Positions 50,744 to 60,695 of a DNA stretch of 64,000 nucleotides are shown piece by piece (within the stretch, counting starts at the first letter, position 1; each line of letters opens with the position of its first letter). The DNA is taken from the NCBI GenBank assembly GCA_017408825.1, contig JAFQTX010000022.1, positions 62,001 to 126,000 on the forward strand. Direction: 5' to 3'. The DNA is from Alistipes sp. (GTDB lineage Bacteria; Bacteroidota; Bacteroidia; Bacteroidales; Rikenellaceae). Under the pieces are notes generated by a model. That model was not told the origin of the DNA. It made no database searches and saw nothing but the letters and a program-made list of their open reading frames with translations. The translations under genes and the position numbers were made by a program.

Positions 50744-52276
50744 ATGCGACTATTCAACAACATACGTACAGCTGCTCTTGCAGCGCTTCTTGTTGCTACT
50801 ACCTCGTGTAACGACTGGCTTACTGAGCCTACGCCAGGTAGCACCGAGCTTAAGGATTTCTACACCAGTGGCACCACTTGCAAGCAGTCGATCATCGCTG
50901 CCTACCACCCCCTGATGTGGGAGTATGGCGGCACATACTTCAGCGAGTGGTTTATCGGCGACGTAGCCTCGGACGATGCCCTCAAGGGTGGCGAGAATAG
51001 TGGAGATATGGCTGCGGCATACGATATGGAAAACTTCAAAACCAACGCCTCAAATCAGCTACTTTTGGACTACTACCGCACGCAGTATCAAGGCATTAGC
51101 CGCTGCAACTTGGCTATTACATATATCCCTGCCGTAGAGCCCGATGACACTATGGATGAGAGCCTCAAGTCACGCCTGCTGGGTGAGGCACACTATCTTC
51201 GTGCCTTCTACTACTTCCGCCTTGTACGCCTATTCGGCGACGTGCCAATGACCACCGAGCCTATCGTAAACTCGCAGGAGTGGAAGAACTACCCACGTGT
51301 TGCCAAGGAGAAGGTCTACGAGCAGATTATCAGCGACTTGGAGTTTGCCGAGGAGAACCTATGGCCACGCTCAGAGATTGCACCAGAGGAGCTTGGCATC
51401 GCCACCAAGGGTGCTGCACAGGCTATGCTCCTAAAGGCAAACCTCTATGCTGGCAATGCCGACGAGGCACGTCAGTGGGGCGAGAAGCTAACCACTTCGG
51501 GCGAGTACTCGCTATGTAGCGACTATGCTGCAAACTTCACGCTCGAGGGTGAGAATGGCCCAGAGTCGATCTTCGAAATTCAATATACCGACGACCCTAT
51601 GTCGGACTACGGCGAGGGCTATGGCTTCTCACGAGGCACGTTCACGATGATTCTCACACGCTCACGCTCTTCTGCCTTTGGTGATAGCGGCTGGGGCTTC
51701 AACAAGCCCACACAGAACCTCTACGACGAGTATGAGGAGGGTGACCCACGACGTGACGCTACTATACACAACCCTACAGACGCAGAGATTCAGACCCCCG
51801 AGCAGGAGATATATCTCGGCTCACGCTACCTCAACCGCAAGTATGCTCTCATTGGCGAGGATGGCAAGTACGTAAAACTCTCTCACCACGCACGTGGCCC
51901 TATCAACAACAAGCAGATACGCTACGCTGATGCCCTCTTGATGTATGCCGAGGCGTGCTTAGCCTCAGGTGTAGATGTGGCTAAAGGCGAGGCGGCTCTC
52001 AACGAGGTGCGCTTGCGAGTAGGCCTTGATGCCGTTACGCTCACTTGGGAGTCACTGCGCCACGAGCGCCGCGTGGAACTTGCCATGGAGGGTCACCGCT
52101 GGTTTGACCTATGCCGCTGGGGCATTGCCAAGGAGGTAATGGATGCCTACAAGGCCCAGGAGAGCGCCGAGGCACGTGCCGAGATGGCCGAATTTATCGC
52201 TGGCAAGCACGAGCTTATGCCAATACCTGCCGAGGAGGTACGCTTAGGTGGCCTCACACAAAATCCAGGATATTAA
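50744..52276 (+). CDS. SusD-type surface glycan-binding lipoprotein
   Basis: The 510-aa product is the lid of the SusCD importer. Lipobox ATTSC gives lipidated Cys23 before NDWLTEPTPG. SusD/RagB features include TPR-like helices (RLLGEAHYLRAFYYFRLVRLFGDVPM) and the C-terminal ELAMEGHRWFDLCRWGIAKE and LMPIPAEEV motifs. It starts 11 bp after susC. Aromatic residues that would bind glucan cannot be assigned by eye. Confidence 0.95.
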   Translation: MRLFNNIRTAALAALLVATTSCNDWLTEPTPGSTELKDFYTSGTTCKQSIIAAYHPLMWEYGGTYFSEWFIGDVASDDALKGGENSGDMAAAYDMENFKTNASNQLLLDYYRTQYQGISRCNLAITYIPAVEPDDTMDESLKSRLLGEAHYLRAFYYFRLVRLFGDVPMTTEPIVNSQEWKNYPRVAKEKVYEQIISDLEFAEENLWPRSEIAPEELGIATKGAAQAMLLKANLYAGNADEARQWGEKLTTSGEYSLCSDYAANFTLEGENGPESIFEIQYTDDPMSDYGEGYGFSRGTFTMILTRSRSSAFGDSGWGFNKPTQNLYDEYEEGDPRRDATIHNPTDAEIQTPEQEIYLGSRYLNRKYALIGEDGKYVKLSHHARGPINNKQIRYADALLMYAEACLASGVDVAKGEAALNEVRLRVGLDAVTLTWESLRHERRVELAMEGHRWFDLCRWGIAKEVMDAYKAQESAEARAEMAEFIAGKHELMPIPAEEVRLGGLTQNPGY

Positions 52277-52320
52277 TCAATAATCAATAAATCAATCTAT
52301 TAACTAAACACATTACAACT

Positions 52321-53313
52321 ATGAGAAAGTTTTTCAGTATGATGGCAATCGCCCTTGCGGCAGTTGCATTCGTAGGTTGCGACAAGGGTGGTGACGAGAC
52401 TTCGGGTGGTGACAATGGCGTTGCAGCACTTGCTACTCCAGCACCTACCGTAGATCAGGCATCGGTAACAACCAGCAGCTTCACTGTGGCATGGCCCGCA
52501 GTTCAGGGCGCTATTGGTTACCTCTACACCGTAAACGACAGCGCACCTCAGAGCCTCGCCATCAACTCAGTACAAGTTACTGGCCTAACAGCTGAGACTA
52601 CCTACACCTTCAAGGTACGTGCCTTGTCGGGCGACACCGCTAAGAACCTCGACTCGGATTGGGGCTCTTGCACCGTAACCACTAAGGCATCATCGCAGGG
52701 CGGCACAAGTTCTCACGCTTGCCTCAACGGCACTGACTACTACCTTATCCTCCTCGACGCTACATCATACGAGAGCGTTAAGGATCGTGTAAAGGCAGAC
52801 TACCGTCCTAACGAAACAACAAACTTCCTTTATGTTTGGGAGGAGACATTGCTCGGTGGCTCACCTTCAGGTCTTGGCTACTATGGCAACGCTGGCGAGT
52901 CATGGACATCACTTCGTTACAATAACAAGGGCTGGTTCGGCGCAGGCTTCTTCTCTAACCAGAAGGCAGAGCTCACCAAGCTCACTGATATTGCAGCAGT
53001 TAATGGCGAGGGCTACTACCTCCATATGGCTTGGATGGGCACATACACAGGTACTTACAGCGTAGTTATGTACGACAACTCAGCAGAGGCTAAGGTATAC
53101 ATCGGCGATGAGAATGCTGAGTATGGCTTCAAACGTGATGGCGAGTGGCACGAGATTGAGATACCAATGACCGTATTCTTCAGTAAGGGTCTATACTATC
53201 GTGCTGAGAACATTCCTGCTGACGGCATGAATGTGCTTGCTATCGTTCAGGGTGATGACGGCACCATGCCTGCGGGCTTCGATATTGATGCCTTCTTCAT
53301 CTATATGAAGTAG
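52321..53313 (+). CDS. FN3-containing surface glycan-binding lipoprotein
   Basis: The 330-aa lipoprotein (FVGC, Cys20) occupies the SusE/F position after susD. Residues 35-125 are a fibronectin type III-like domain (SSFTVAWPAVQGAIGYLYTV, TTYTFKVRAL). The C-terminal 190 residues are an aromatic-rich beta domain (LYVWEETLLGGSPSGLGYYG) ending GFDIDAFFIYMK, probably the glycan-binding part. It has no catalytic motif. It shares the FN3 module with the second GH16 enzyme, which supports a common target polysaccharide. Confidence 0.75.
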   Translation: MRKFFSMMAIALAAVAFVGCDKGGDETSGGDNGVAALATPAPTVDQASVTTSSFTVAWPAVQGAIGYLYTVNDSAPQSLAINSVQVTGLTAETTYTFKVRALSGDTAKNLDSDWGSCTVTTKASSQGGTSSHACLNGTDYYLILLDATSYESVKDRVKADYRPNETTNFLYVWEETLLGGSPSGLGYYGNAGESWTSLRYNNKGWFGAGFFSNQKAELTKLTDIAAVNGEGYYLHMAWMGTYTGTYSVVMYDNSAEAKVYIGDENAEYGFKRDGEWHEIEIPMTVFFSKGLYYRAENIPADGMNVLAIVQGDDGTMPAGFDIDAFFIYMK

Positions 53314-53387
53314 TCTGTCATAGCCAGACAAACATAGGTGTAGCGGGGATGGTTCTCCGCTACACCACTAACCATAAAACTGATATT

Positions 53388-54221
53388 ATGCGTAAGATAC
53401 TCCTGCCACTTATACTACTCGCAGTGGCGTGCAACGACGATACGACAGATACTACCATAGAACCTAAGCCCGACAACGACAGTCCAATAGCTGGATATGT
53501 CAAGATTTGGGGCGATGAGTTCGATGGCACCGAGCTAAACACCATATGCTGGACAGCAGAGAACACCGTAGGGGCAAACCAGGAGCAACAATATTATAGC
53601 GACCGCAAGGAGAACGTCCGTGTGGAGGATGGCTGCCTTGTGATTGAGGCACACAAGGAGTCGCTGGGTGGTCGTGACTACACCTCAGGGCGCATCAACT
53701 CCTCGGGTAAAATTCAGTTTAAGTATGGCTATCTTGAGGCACGTATGATGCTGCCAAAGGGGCGTGGCACCTGGCCCGCATTCTGGATGCTCGGCACACA
53801 GAGCGTATGGCCCGCCTGCGGCGAGATAGATATTATGGAACACTCTGGCCAGCGTCCAACAATCGTATCACACGCACTGCACACACTCGAGCGCAACACC
53901 TCGAATGGTAAGTATTGGAGCACCGAGTACACGCCCGAGGGTGGTGTCGAGGGAGTGTGGCACACCTATGCCCTACTATGGGAGGAGGATGCCGATGCTG
54001 GCGACGACCGCATAACATTTATGGTTGATGGCATAGCCACCGCCGTGCAGTATCAGCCACACGGAGTTGAGGATAGTTCACGTTGGCCCTTTAACAGCTA
54101 CTTCTACATCGTACTTAACCTGGCGATGGGTGGCCTTATGGGTGGCGACATTGACGATGCGGCGTTCAATGATGGCGTAGTGATGAAGGTAGACTACGTA
54201 CGCCTATATCAGAAGCAATAA
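53388..54221 (+). CDS. GH16 endo-beta-1,3-glucanase (laminarinase-like) lipoprotein
   Basis: The 277-aa product has a lipoprotein signal (LILLAVAC). The GH16 jelly roll carries the catalytic GEIDIMEH motif (ExDxxE, first Glu nucleophile, last Glu acid/base). WGDEFDGTELNTICWTAEN and GTWPAFWMLG are the usual substrate-cleft segments, and the end is VDYVRLYQKQ. The plain ExDxxE without the extra residue found in agarase-like subgroups fits a laminarinase. The ATG at 53388 puts the signal peptide at the start; an earlier frame start at 53349 would not. Surface-exposed location is likely. Confidence 0.9.
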   Translation: MRKILLPLILLAVACNDDTTDTTIEPKPDNDSPIAGYVKIWGDEFDGTELNTICWTAENTVGANQEQQYYSDRKENVRVEDGCLVIEAHKESLGGRDYTSGRINSSGKIQFKYGYLEARMMLPKGRGTWPAFWMLGTQSVWPACGEIDIMEHSGQRPTIVSHALHTLERNTSNGKYWSTEYTPEGGVEGVWHTYALLWEEDADAGDDRITFMVDGIATAVQYQPHGVEDSSRWPFNSYFYIVLNLAMGGLMGGDIDDAAFNDGVVMKVDYVRLYQKQ

Positions 54222-54233
54222 CACATTTCGACT

Positions 54234-55469
54234 ATGAAGAGGATATACTCACTTTTTGCCTTTACGCTACTTATGGCATTTGGTGCTTGCTCGGCCGAAG
54301 AGCCACACTCACCAGCGGACGATAACACAACGCCCCCAGCTAACGCAGTGGAGCTTACTGCACCGCAACCTACGATATTCACAGGCTCGCTTACGATGAA
54401 CTCTTTTACGCTCGTCTGGGAGGCTGTAGAGGGTGCTGGGAGCTATTCAATAACGTTCAATGATGGCGAGGCTGTGACCACCTCAGAGCTGTTCCACGCA
54501 GTATCGGGCCTTGAGCCTACAACGGCCTATACGGTGAAGATGCAGGCACTCCCTGCCAATACCAAGACACACAAGGCATCAAAATGGGTGACACTCACCG
54601 TAACAACAGCCAACGACCCAGAGAGCGACAAGCTATTCCCCGACGAGATTCCCGAGGCAGTAATCCCTGCGGAGTACCAGCTTGTGTGGAGCGATGAGTT
54701 TAACACTTCGGAGCTTGATCTAACAAAATGGCTTATCGAAGATAATGGTAATGGTGGCGGTAACAACGAGCTACAATACTACGACTCTCGTGGTGTCTCT
54801 ATGAGCGAGGAGCCCGAGACAGGTCGCCACTGCCTAATACTCACTGCACGCAAGGAGCAGTATCGTGGCAAGAGCGCATCATCGGGACGCATCAACACCA
54901 GCAATGGATATACCTTCACGCATGGTCGCGTAGATGCACTTATCCGTCTACCCAAGACTGCGGATGGCTTATGGCCTGCATTCTGGCTACTCGGTGCCGA
55001 CTATAAGCAGGTGGGATGGCCTCGCTGTGGCGAGATAGACATCCTCGAGATGGGTAACTCTACGGGCATACGCCGTGGTATGCAGGAGCGCTACTTCAAC
55101 GGTGCTTGCCACTGGGGCTACTACGAGGGTGGCGGCTACCCCAACTACGCCAAGGCCTCGGATGCCCCCTACTCGCTTCAGGATGGGTTCCACCTCTTCA
55201 CACTTGTATGGGATAATCAGAGGGTAGCTACATATCTCGACCTACACCTCTACCCCGATGCCGAGCCATACTTCGTGATGAACATAGATGATGTATCGTC
55301 GGATAAGTCGCCAGGCAACTACTTCCACCACGACTTCTTCATCATCTTTAACCTCGCCGTAGGCGGTAACTTCACAGGAATATGGGATATCGACAAGGTC
55401 ACGGCTCTCGGCTCTGGCGAGGCAAGTATGTATGTAGACTATGTACGTGTATATCAGAAAACTAAGTAG
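54234..55469 (+). CDS. FN3-GH16 beta-glucanase lipoprotein
   Basis: The 411-aa product has lipobox GAC with Cys19. An FN3-like domain lies at residues 45-130 (SFTLVWEAVEGAGSYSITFN), followed by a second GH16 domain with catalytic GEIDILEM and GLWPAFWLLGADY. It ends VDYVRVYQKTK. It begins 12 bp after the first GH16 gene. Two GH16 enzymes often split initial and later cleavage of beta-1,3 or mixed-linkage glucans (family knowledge). The two GH16 domains are clearly diverged, especially in the loop after the catalytic motif (GNSTGIRRGMQERYFNG). Confidence 0.9.
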   Translation: MKRIYSLFAFTLLMAFGACSAEEPHSPADDNTTPPANAVELTAPQPTIFTGSLTMNSFTLVWEAVEGAGSYSITFNDGEAVTTSELFHAVSGLEPTTAYTVKMQALPANTKTHKASKWVTLTVTTANDPESDKLFPDEIPEAVIPAEYQLVWSDEFNTSELDLTKWLIEDNGNGGGNNELQYYDSRGVSMSEEPETGRHCLILTARKEQYRGKSASSGRINTSNGYTFTHGRVDALIRLPKTADGLWPAFWLLGADYKQVGWPRCGEIDILEMGNSTGIRRGMQERYFNGACHWGYYEGGGYPNYAKASDAPYSLQDGFHLFTLVWDNQRVATYLDLHLYPDAEPYFVMNIDDVSSDKSPGNYFHHDFFIIFNLAVGGNFTGIWDIDKVTALGSGEASMYVDYVRVYQKTK

Positions 55470-55470
55470 T

Positions 55471-56784
55471 ATGAAGAGTATATTTTTTGCCGTAGCAATG
55501 CTCCTTTTTGGCATCGCAGGCTGCGAGAAGAGACCCCACTCAGGTGAGCAACCCCCGCAGGATGACGTCTCGGGCATTCGCCTTAGTTACGATCTTAAGC
55601 AGACTCGTAGTGCTAAGCGTGGTGTATCGTTCAACTTCCAGTTTACGGAGGATGTAGCCCTCCTCGGCAAGGGGGTAAGCTGGTCGTACAACTGGGGCCC
55701 AGCGCAGACAGGAGCATCAATTATCGAGAGTATGGAGGCCCACAACATGAGCTTCTACCCTATGGCCTGGAACGGTAGCTTCAGCGACAGCCGCATACGT
55801 GAGTGGAAGAGGAGTCACCCCGAGACCGAGTATATCTTGGCCTTCAACGAGCCTAACCTCACCGACCAGGCTAATATGACACCTCAGGCAGCCGCTGAAC
55901 ATTGGCCACGCCTTGTGGCACTCGCCAAGGAGCTTGATATGAAGCTCATAGCTCCAGCAATGAACTACGGTACACTGACAAACTACCACGACCCTATCAA
56001 GTGGCTCGACGAGTTCTTCTCGATAGTCTCTATCGAGGATGTCGATGGCATAGCCATTCACTGCTATATGGCTTCACCAGCAGCCTTCAAGAGCTACGTA
56101 CAGCGCTTCTATAAGTACGATCTACCTATTTGGCTTACGGAGTTTTGCGCCTGGGAAGAGAGCGTAGGCGATGCCAAGGCTCAGGCACGCTTTATGTCGC
56201 AAACACTCGGATACTTGGAGAGCGACCCCAACGTGGCGGGCTATGCGTGGTTTATACCACGTGGTTCAGCCGACGAGAACACCTACCCATACTACGCACT
56301 ACTCACAAAGAGACAACCTCTCTCGCTAACATCGCTTGGCACCCTCTATGTAAACTACTCATCGTTTGACAAAAGCTCTTACTACGCTCCCGAGGAGGTA
56401 ATCCCCGCAGAGTCATTCAGGGAGTGCAACGCCTCGGCAACGGCAACAGAGAGTGGCTGGGAGCCATACGTGCAGCTACAACCAACAACCGATGTCACGG
56501 GCATACTTGAGATTGCAGATATGTTTGGCAACCAATGGGTTGAATATGGGCTTTACTCACCAGATGGCACTGAACGAGCCTTGTGGGTGCGCTACACCGC
56601 ACCCTCGGATGCGATCCTCACCTTTACACTCGGTGATCAGATCGTGCGCCACGCCTTCCCCGCCACGGGCGATGGTAATTGGCGTACTGAACGAGTATAC
56701 ATCACCCCTGCAAAGGGCAACAGCGTAATGCGTGTTGGCGTGATGGCTGGTCGTGTAAACATCAACTGGCTATCGCTGCGATAG
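55471..56784 (+). CDS. GH128-like endo-beta-1,3-glucanase lipoprotein
   Basis: The 437-aa product has a lipoprotein signal (GIAGC). It has a small TIM barrel of the GH128 type: VSWSYNWGP, the acid/base Glu in YILAFNEPNLTD, HCYMASPAAF, and the nucleophile Glu in IWLTEFCAWE. Residues from about 325 form a beta-sandwich, probably a carbohydrate-binding domain. GH128 enzymes cut beta-1,3-glucans such as laminarin and curdlan. The ATG at 55471 is 1 bp after the previous stop, implying coupled translation. Confidence 0.82.
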   Translation: MKSIFFAVAMLLFGIAGCEKRPHSGEQPPQDDVSGIRLSYDLKQTRSAKRGVSFNFQFTEDVALLGKGVSWSYNWGPAQTGASIIESMEAHNMSFYPMAWNGSFSDSRIREWKRSHPETEYILAFNEPNLTDQANMTPQAAAEHWPRLVALAKELDMKLIAPAMNYGTLTNYHDPIKWLDEFFSIVSIEDVDGIAIHCYMASPAAFKSYVQRFYKYDLPIWLTEFCAWEESVGDAKAQARFMSQTLGYLESDPNVAGYAWFIPRGSADENTYPYYALLTKRQPLSLTSLGTLYVNYSSFDKSSYYAPEEVIPAESFRECNASATATESGWEPYVQLQPTTDVTGILEIADMFGNQWVEYGLYSPDGTERALWVRYTAPSDAILTFTLGDQIVRHAFPATGDGNWRTERVYITPAKGNSVMRVGVMAGRVNINWLSLR

Positions 56785-56794
56785 TGCGCAACAT

Positions 56795-56840
56795 AAAATA
56801 AGTAGTGGCTATCCCTTGCTGAATAGCCACTACTTATTTT
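56795..56840. terminator. Bidirectional terminator at the end of the susC operon
   Basis: An 18-bp stem (56795-56812 with 56823-56840) between convergent operons, with A/T runs at both ends. Confidence 0.9.
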
Positions 56841-56853
56841 ATATTCCTCTCGA

Positions 56854-58731
56854 CTACAACGCTCTATCTATGATGTCGATGCGCTCACGTAAAACCTCAA
56901 CCATACGGTCGATAGCCTGATCCTTCGTAAGCCACTCATCACCGTTGATATTCGTGGAGATGTTCCACATATCGAAGTTTACGTCCCACGAACGTGAGAT
57001 GTACTCACGCTCACGCTCTATAAAGCTGAACACGCTCTCAAACTTAGGTTTCAGCACCGCCCAACGCTCCGAGGCAAGGGCCTCGAAATAGGGGTCATCA
57101 AACAATCGACCATACCACCATGCCCACTGCATAAATAGCCCGTGTTGCGCCGCAGGCGAGGCATTATATGAGAACGTGCCCCAGTCGAAATCCCACACCG
57201 GACCTGCAACAAGCCTTCCACCACGATCCTTCGTAAGGAACACACTCCCCGGGTTGGCAAGCTCATGATTTACGCATATCTCATATATCAGCCAGTAGTC
57301 GATAAACGACTGAGCATCAATATATTTACGATAACCCTTGCTCTCATCCCTATAATCACTACCATAGAGCGTTCGTTCCACCTCGCCTATATAATTGATA
57401 ATCCAGTCGAACTGCTGCTGGGTAAGATCCTCCTCATCGGGGAACTTGACAGCAAAAGGCACATTGCGCTGCGTATGCCACTGCCACTGGTTATCAAAGT
57501 GGAAGTCAAGCTCTAAAAGATAGCCACCCGTGATTGCCTCACCTGAGTTATCCTGTGGAGTCATCTCGGTGATGGCTATACGATCGTTATCGACACGAAC
57601 CTGCTCACAGAGTAGATATTGGCCGAGGTGCACACCATTGAGTATCAGCTCCACGAACTCACAATGAGGGGTCCACGCCAACGATGTCTGCTCGGCAAGG
57701 TAGTAGGCCACACGGTTACGCAGCAACGTACGGTCCATATAGTTGGCCAATAGCACCCACCTCTTATGCTTAGGCATATCCATCACCTCCTGTTTCTGGG
57801 TGAACTTTATGGCATATGGCTTCTTCTCGTAGCCCCACGTAGAGTTACCACGACCACGTATGGCCATCTCCACGCCCTCGATATCGTCGAAACGTGCCAT
57901 ACCATCAAGCCACAGCTTAGAGCCCTCGACCCACTGCTCCTTAGACCATACACTCTGGCGATTAGGGGTCTCGATACGCAGTACGGGGAGGCCCGTAAAA
58001 CAGCTTAAGTGGAGCTTATACTCTACCTTCATATCTCCGACGTAGGCCACCACCTCGGCATCGTGACTTAGGTCCACAGGGGTGCCTGCACTATCAATTT
58101 TTAAGCCATTAACCTCGATGCGATCTACGCCATCGGCCTCAAACTCGGGTATAAATACTCGGTCGGTAACATAGCCCTCAATATGAGCATTAAAGGTGTG
58201 GTTTGGGGCATCGTACTCAAACTCCAAGTCGGCCTTTAGCGCTGGGTTGCTACTCTTTGTAAGGCGTACGGCTGTTATGCCACTTACGTAGTTCGCCGAG
58301 GCCACACGCACAGCATTCGAGATTATCAACTCGCCCGACTGCTGCTTTATGACGATGTGCACCCTACGGCTATACATTTTACCAAGGCCGGCATCCGATA
58401 TCGTTGCATAGTAGAGTCCCTCTTCGGACTCATCACTACGCACACCTGTCAGCATAAACTCCTCGGGGCTACGCAGTATATCCCCCTCGAGGCGCAGGTG
58501 CACCTGAAAGCCATCGGAAGATGCCACATAGTTAAACAGCGCCTTAGGCTCATTGACTCTGAACGGGATCTCTGTCGTAGTGTGCTCATCGAGGATATAA
58601 CTACCCACCTCGCAGGTTATAGAGCGTAGCACTGAGGGGTTCGTTGGCGTATATACAAGCTCGCCACCCTCCTTGCTACACGCCGTAGCTGCGATAATCA
58701 AACCGAATAGTATGTAGGCAAACCTACGCAT
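56854..58731 (-). CDS. CotH-like lipoprotein
   Basis: The 625-aa product is a lipoprotein (AATAC, Cys18). Residues 20-260 are beta-sandwich-like. The CotH kinase-like domain follows: RGRGNSTWGYEKKPYAIKF, YLLCEQVRVDNDRIAITEM, SFIDYWLIYEICVNHE and AGPVWDFDWGTFSY. CotH proteins in Bacillus phosphorylate spore coat proteins, but those in Bacteroidota glycan loci are usually of unknown function and may bind carbohydrate or act on surface proteins. It is downstream of the GH30 gene by 11 bp in a minus-strand operon, converging on the susC operon. Confidence 0.82.
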   Translation of the reverse strand: MRRFAYILFGLIIAATACSKEGGELVYTPTNPSVLRSITCEVGSYILDEHTTTEIPFRVNEPKALFNYVASSDGFQVHLRLEGDILRSPEEFMLTGVRSDESEEGLYYATISDAGLGKMYSRRVHIVIKQQSGELIISNAVRVASANYVSGITAVRLTKSSNPALKADLEFEYDAPNHTFNAHIEGYVTDRVFIPEFEADGVDRIEVNGLKIDSAGTPVDLSHDAEVVAYVGDMKVEYKLHLSCFTGLPVLRIETPNRQSVWSKEQWVEGSKLWLDGMARFDDIEGVEMAIRGRGNSTWGYEKKPYAIKFTQKQEVMDMPKHKRWVLLANYMDRTLLRNRVAYYLAEQTSLAWTPHCEFVELILNGVHLGQYLLCEQVRVDNDRIAITEMTPQDNSGEAITGGYLLELDFHFDNQWQWHTQRNVPFAVKFPDEEDLTQQQFDWIINYIGEVERTLYGSDYRDESKGYRKYIDAQSFIDYWLIYEICVNHELANPGSVFLTKDRGGRLVAGPVWDFDWGTFSYNASPAAQHGLFMQWAWWYGRLFDDPYFEALASERWAVLKPKFESVFSFIEREREYISRSWDVNFDMWNISTNINGDEWLTKDQAIDRMVEVLRERIDIIDRAL

Positions 58732-58742
58732 CGAATAGCATA

Positions 58743-60479
58743 TTACCAGATAATAGATGTCACCGAGCGGCCAGCAAGCGTAAGCGTAAAGTCACCCTTA
58801 GGGCTCTTGATGACCACCTGCCTATCCTCATCCTTATCGTTAAGCACTACTGCCGAGAGCGTGCCATCGGGGTTCTCGAATGCCGAGAGTGTCACACCCG
58901 AGCCCGAGCTCTTAATGCGATAAGCGCCACGCTGAACCACCTTCGACATATGGCCAATAGCGTACCAGTGACTACGATATGTAAGTGTGTTATAGGCATA
59001 CGATGCATCGCAATCGACAAAGCCATAGCAGGTCTGGCAGCCTCCAGGACGGTTAGGGCCACGCTCAGCATCAAGCATAAAGTTCCAGAGCACAACGGCA
59101 CGACACGAATTATTTATAGTGCCCAAGCAGACCTCACGAATATGCCACAAGAGGTTATCGCCAAAATTAGGGCACCACGTGCCGATGCTCTGCTCGGTAA
59201 AATAGATGCTCTTAGTTGGGTCGGCCTTATAGATCTGCGCAAGGGCCGACGAGCTACCACCATAGGCGTGCCAAGCCGAGCCCTCGACATACTTCGAGGC
59301 CTCCTTATCGGCATAGATATTCGTCACAAAGTCGGTAACATCGAAGTTATGGTCGTAAATCCAAATCTTAGTATCGAGCCCCGCTTTCTCAAATGCTGGA
59401 CCGAGGTTGTTCTTGATGAAGTTGCGCTGCTGCTCCCACGACATATATGTCGATGCCGAGTTACCATCGTGCAAAGGCTCATTCTGCGGTGTGATAGACT
59501 TGATCTTGAAGCCGTTGGCCTCCATCTCCTCAACCCACATTACGAGATACTCGGCATACTCGTCGTAGTAGTCGGGGTTAAGCCTACCGCCTGCCCACTT
59601 GTTGTATGGGTTGTTATCGTAGCGACCTATCTTCATCCACAGCGGTGCTGTCCAGGGGGCAGCGATAATCTTAACCGAGGGGTTGATAGCCAATATCTCA
59701 CGTAGAATTGGGAATAGATATGTCTGATCATCGTCGTGTACGCCGAAAAACTCCAGTCCCTCCTTATCGCACCACGTAAACTCCGTGAGCGAGAAATCCG
59801 AACAGCCTATTGATATGCGGATATAGTTGTAACCAAGGCCCTCCTCGGGGTCGAATGCAGCCTTAAGAATCTTCTCTCGATCCGCAGGCTTCATCTTCGA
59901 TAGGTTGTAGGCTGCCGAGCCAGTGATAGCGGGACCAAAGCCCTCCATTGCCTGATAGCGAGTGCTGTTATCTATGGTGAGAGTCAATATACCATCGTCT
60001 ACGCCACTAAGATCAGCAACATCTATATCTTTGAACAACATCGTTTTAGAAGCTGTCGTCGTAAACGCCTTAACGCCCCCATCTGGGAAGTTATAGTCTA
60101 TTTCGCCCGAGGTCATTATCTCCAACGAGCATACGTTTGAGTATGTGCCATTACTACCCGCTACGCCAAACACCACGTAGGTATAGCCTGTCTCAAGGCC
60201 ATCAAATGTAACTATGCCACTCGAGGTGAGCTTCTGCCCCTTCATCATCTCGAGAGTCGATGGAGTTGCAGCGCCCTCATTGCAAAGCACACAGTAGGCC
60301 ACATCGGCATTGGCGAGTGTTACCTCTACCTCAACCGAGGTATTTGTGACATTACAGAGACGTAGTTCGATAGATGGCTTATCGCTAATGGGAGTATCTA
60401 TAACCTCGTTCGAGGCTGCACAGCTACAAGCAAAGGTGCAGAGTGCAATGAGCAGTGTGGATAGTTTGAAGTGTGTCAT
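58743..60479 (-). CDS. GH30 beta-glucanase lipoprotein (probably beta-1,6)
   Basis: The 578-aa product has a lipoprotein signal (ALCTFACSC). An N-terminal FN3-like region of about 90 residues precedes the GH30 TIM barrel with its side beta domain: YQAMEGFGPAITGSAAYNL, the acid/base Glu in TPQNEPL, the nucleophile Glu in IYFTEQSIG, and LWNFMLD. The motif set fits the subfamily 3 group with endo-beta-1,6-glucanases and beta-glucosidases. With GH16 and GH128 across the convergent site, it points to branched beta-1,3/1,6-glucan as substrate. Confidence 0.87.
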   Translation of the reverse strand: MTHFKLSTLLIALCTFACSCAASNEVIDTPISDKPSIELRLCNVTNTSVEVEVTLANADVAYCVLCNEGAATPSTLEMMKGQKLTSSGIVTFDGLETGYTYVVFGVAGSNGTYSNVCSLEIMTSGEIDYNFPDGGVKAFTTTASKTMLFKDIDVADLSGVDDGILTLTIDNSTRYQAMEGFGPAITGSAAYNLSKMKPADREKILKAAFDPEEGLGYNYIRISIGCSDFSLTEFTWCDKEGLEFFGVHDDDQTYLFPILREILAINPSVKIIAAPWTAPLWMKIGRYDNNPYNKWAGGRLNPDYYDEYAEYLVMWVEEMEANGFKIKSITPQNEPLHDGNSASTYMSWEQQRNFIKNNLGPAFEKAGLDTKIWIYDHNFDVTDFVTNIYADKEASKYVEGSAWHAYGGSSSALAQIYKADPTKSIYFTEQSIGTWCPNFGDNLLWHIREVCLGTINNSCRAVVLWNFMLDAERGPNRPGGCQTCYGFVDCDASYAYNTLTYRSHWYAIGHMSKVVQRGAYRIKSSGSGVTLSAFENPDGTLSAVVLNDKDEDRQVVIKSPKGDFTLTLAGRSVTSIIW

Positions 60480-60537
60480 AGTGTTATACGTTTTTCTTAG
60501 AAGCTGTTTGAATTTTATTGAAAGAGTTTCTTAATTA

Positions 60538-60545
60538 CAAAGTTA
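60538..60545 (-). promoter_or_regulatory. -7 box of the GH30-CotH operon
   Basis: Minus-strand TAACTTTG, start about 60531, leader about 50 nt. The -33 box is unclear. Confidence 0.5.
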
Positions 60546-60657
60546 CAAAAATTTTAGCACATATGGAACACACTGAGCACAACAAAGAAAATATATGGTA
60601 GTACAACAAGCTAACAACCTGGTTATAAAACGTATAGCAACAAATAAAAGTGGAGTT

Positions 60658-60689
60658 TTTGTCTATGTTCAAAAAAAATATTATCTTTG
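60658..60689 (+). promoter_or_regulatory. Promoter of the locus regulator
   Basis: TTTG (60658-60661), 20 bp, TATCTTTG (60682-60689). The ATG at 60696 is 7 bp from the box, so the message would be leaderless. Confidence 0.65.
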
Positions 60690-60695
60690 TCAATT

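Noticed and set aside
58950..59705. 251-codon frame opposite the GH30 gene
   Set aside because: Antisense to a protein with clear catalytic motifs; no start signal or family pattern.
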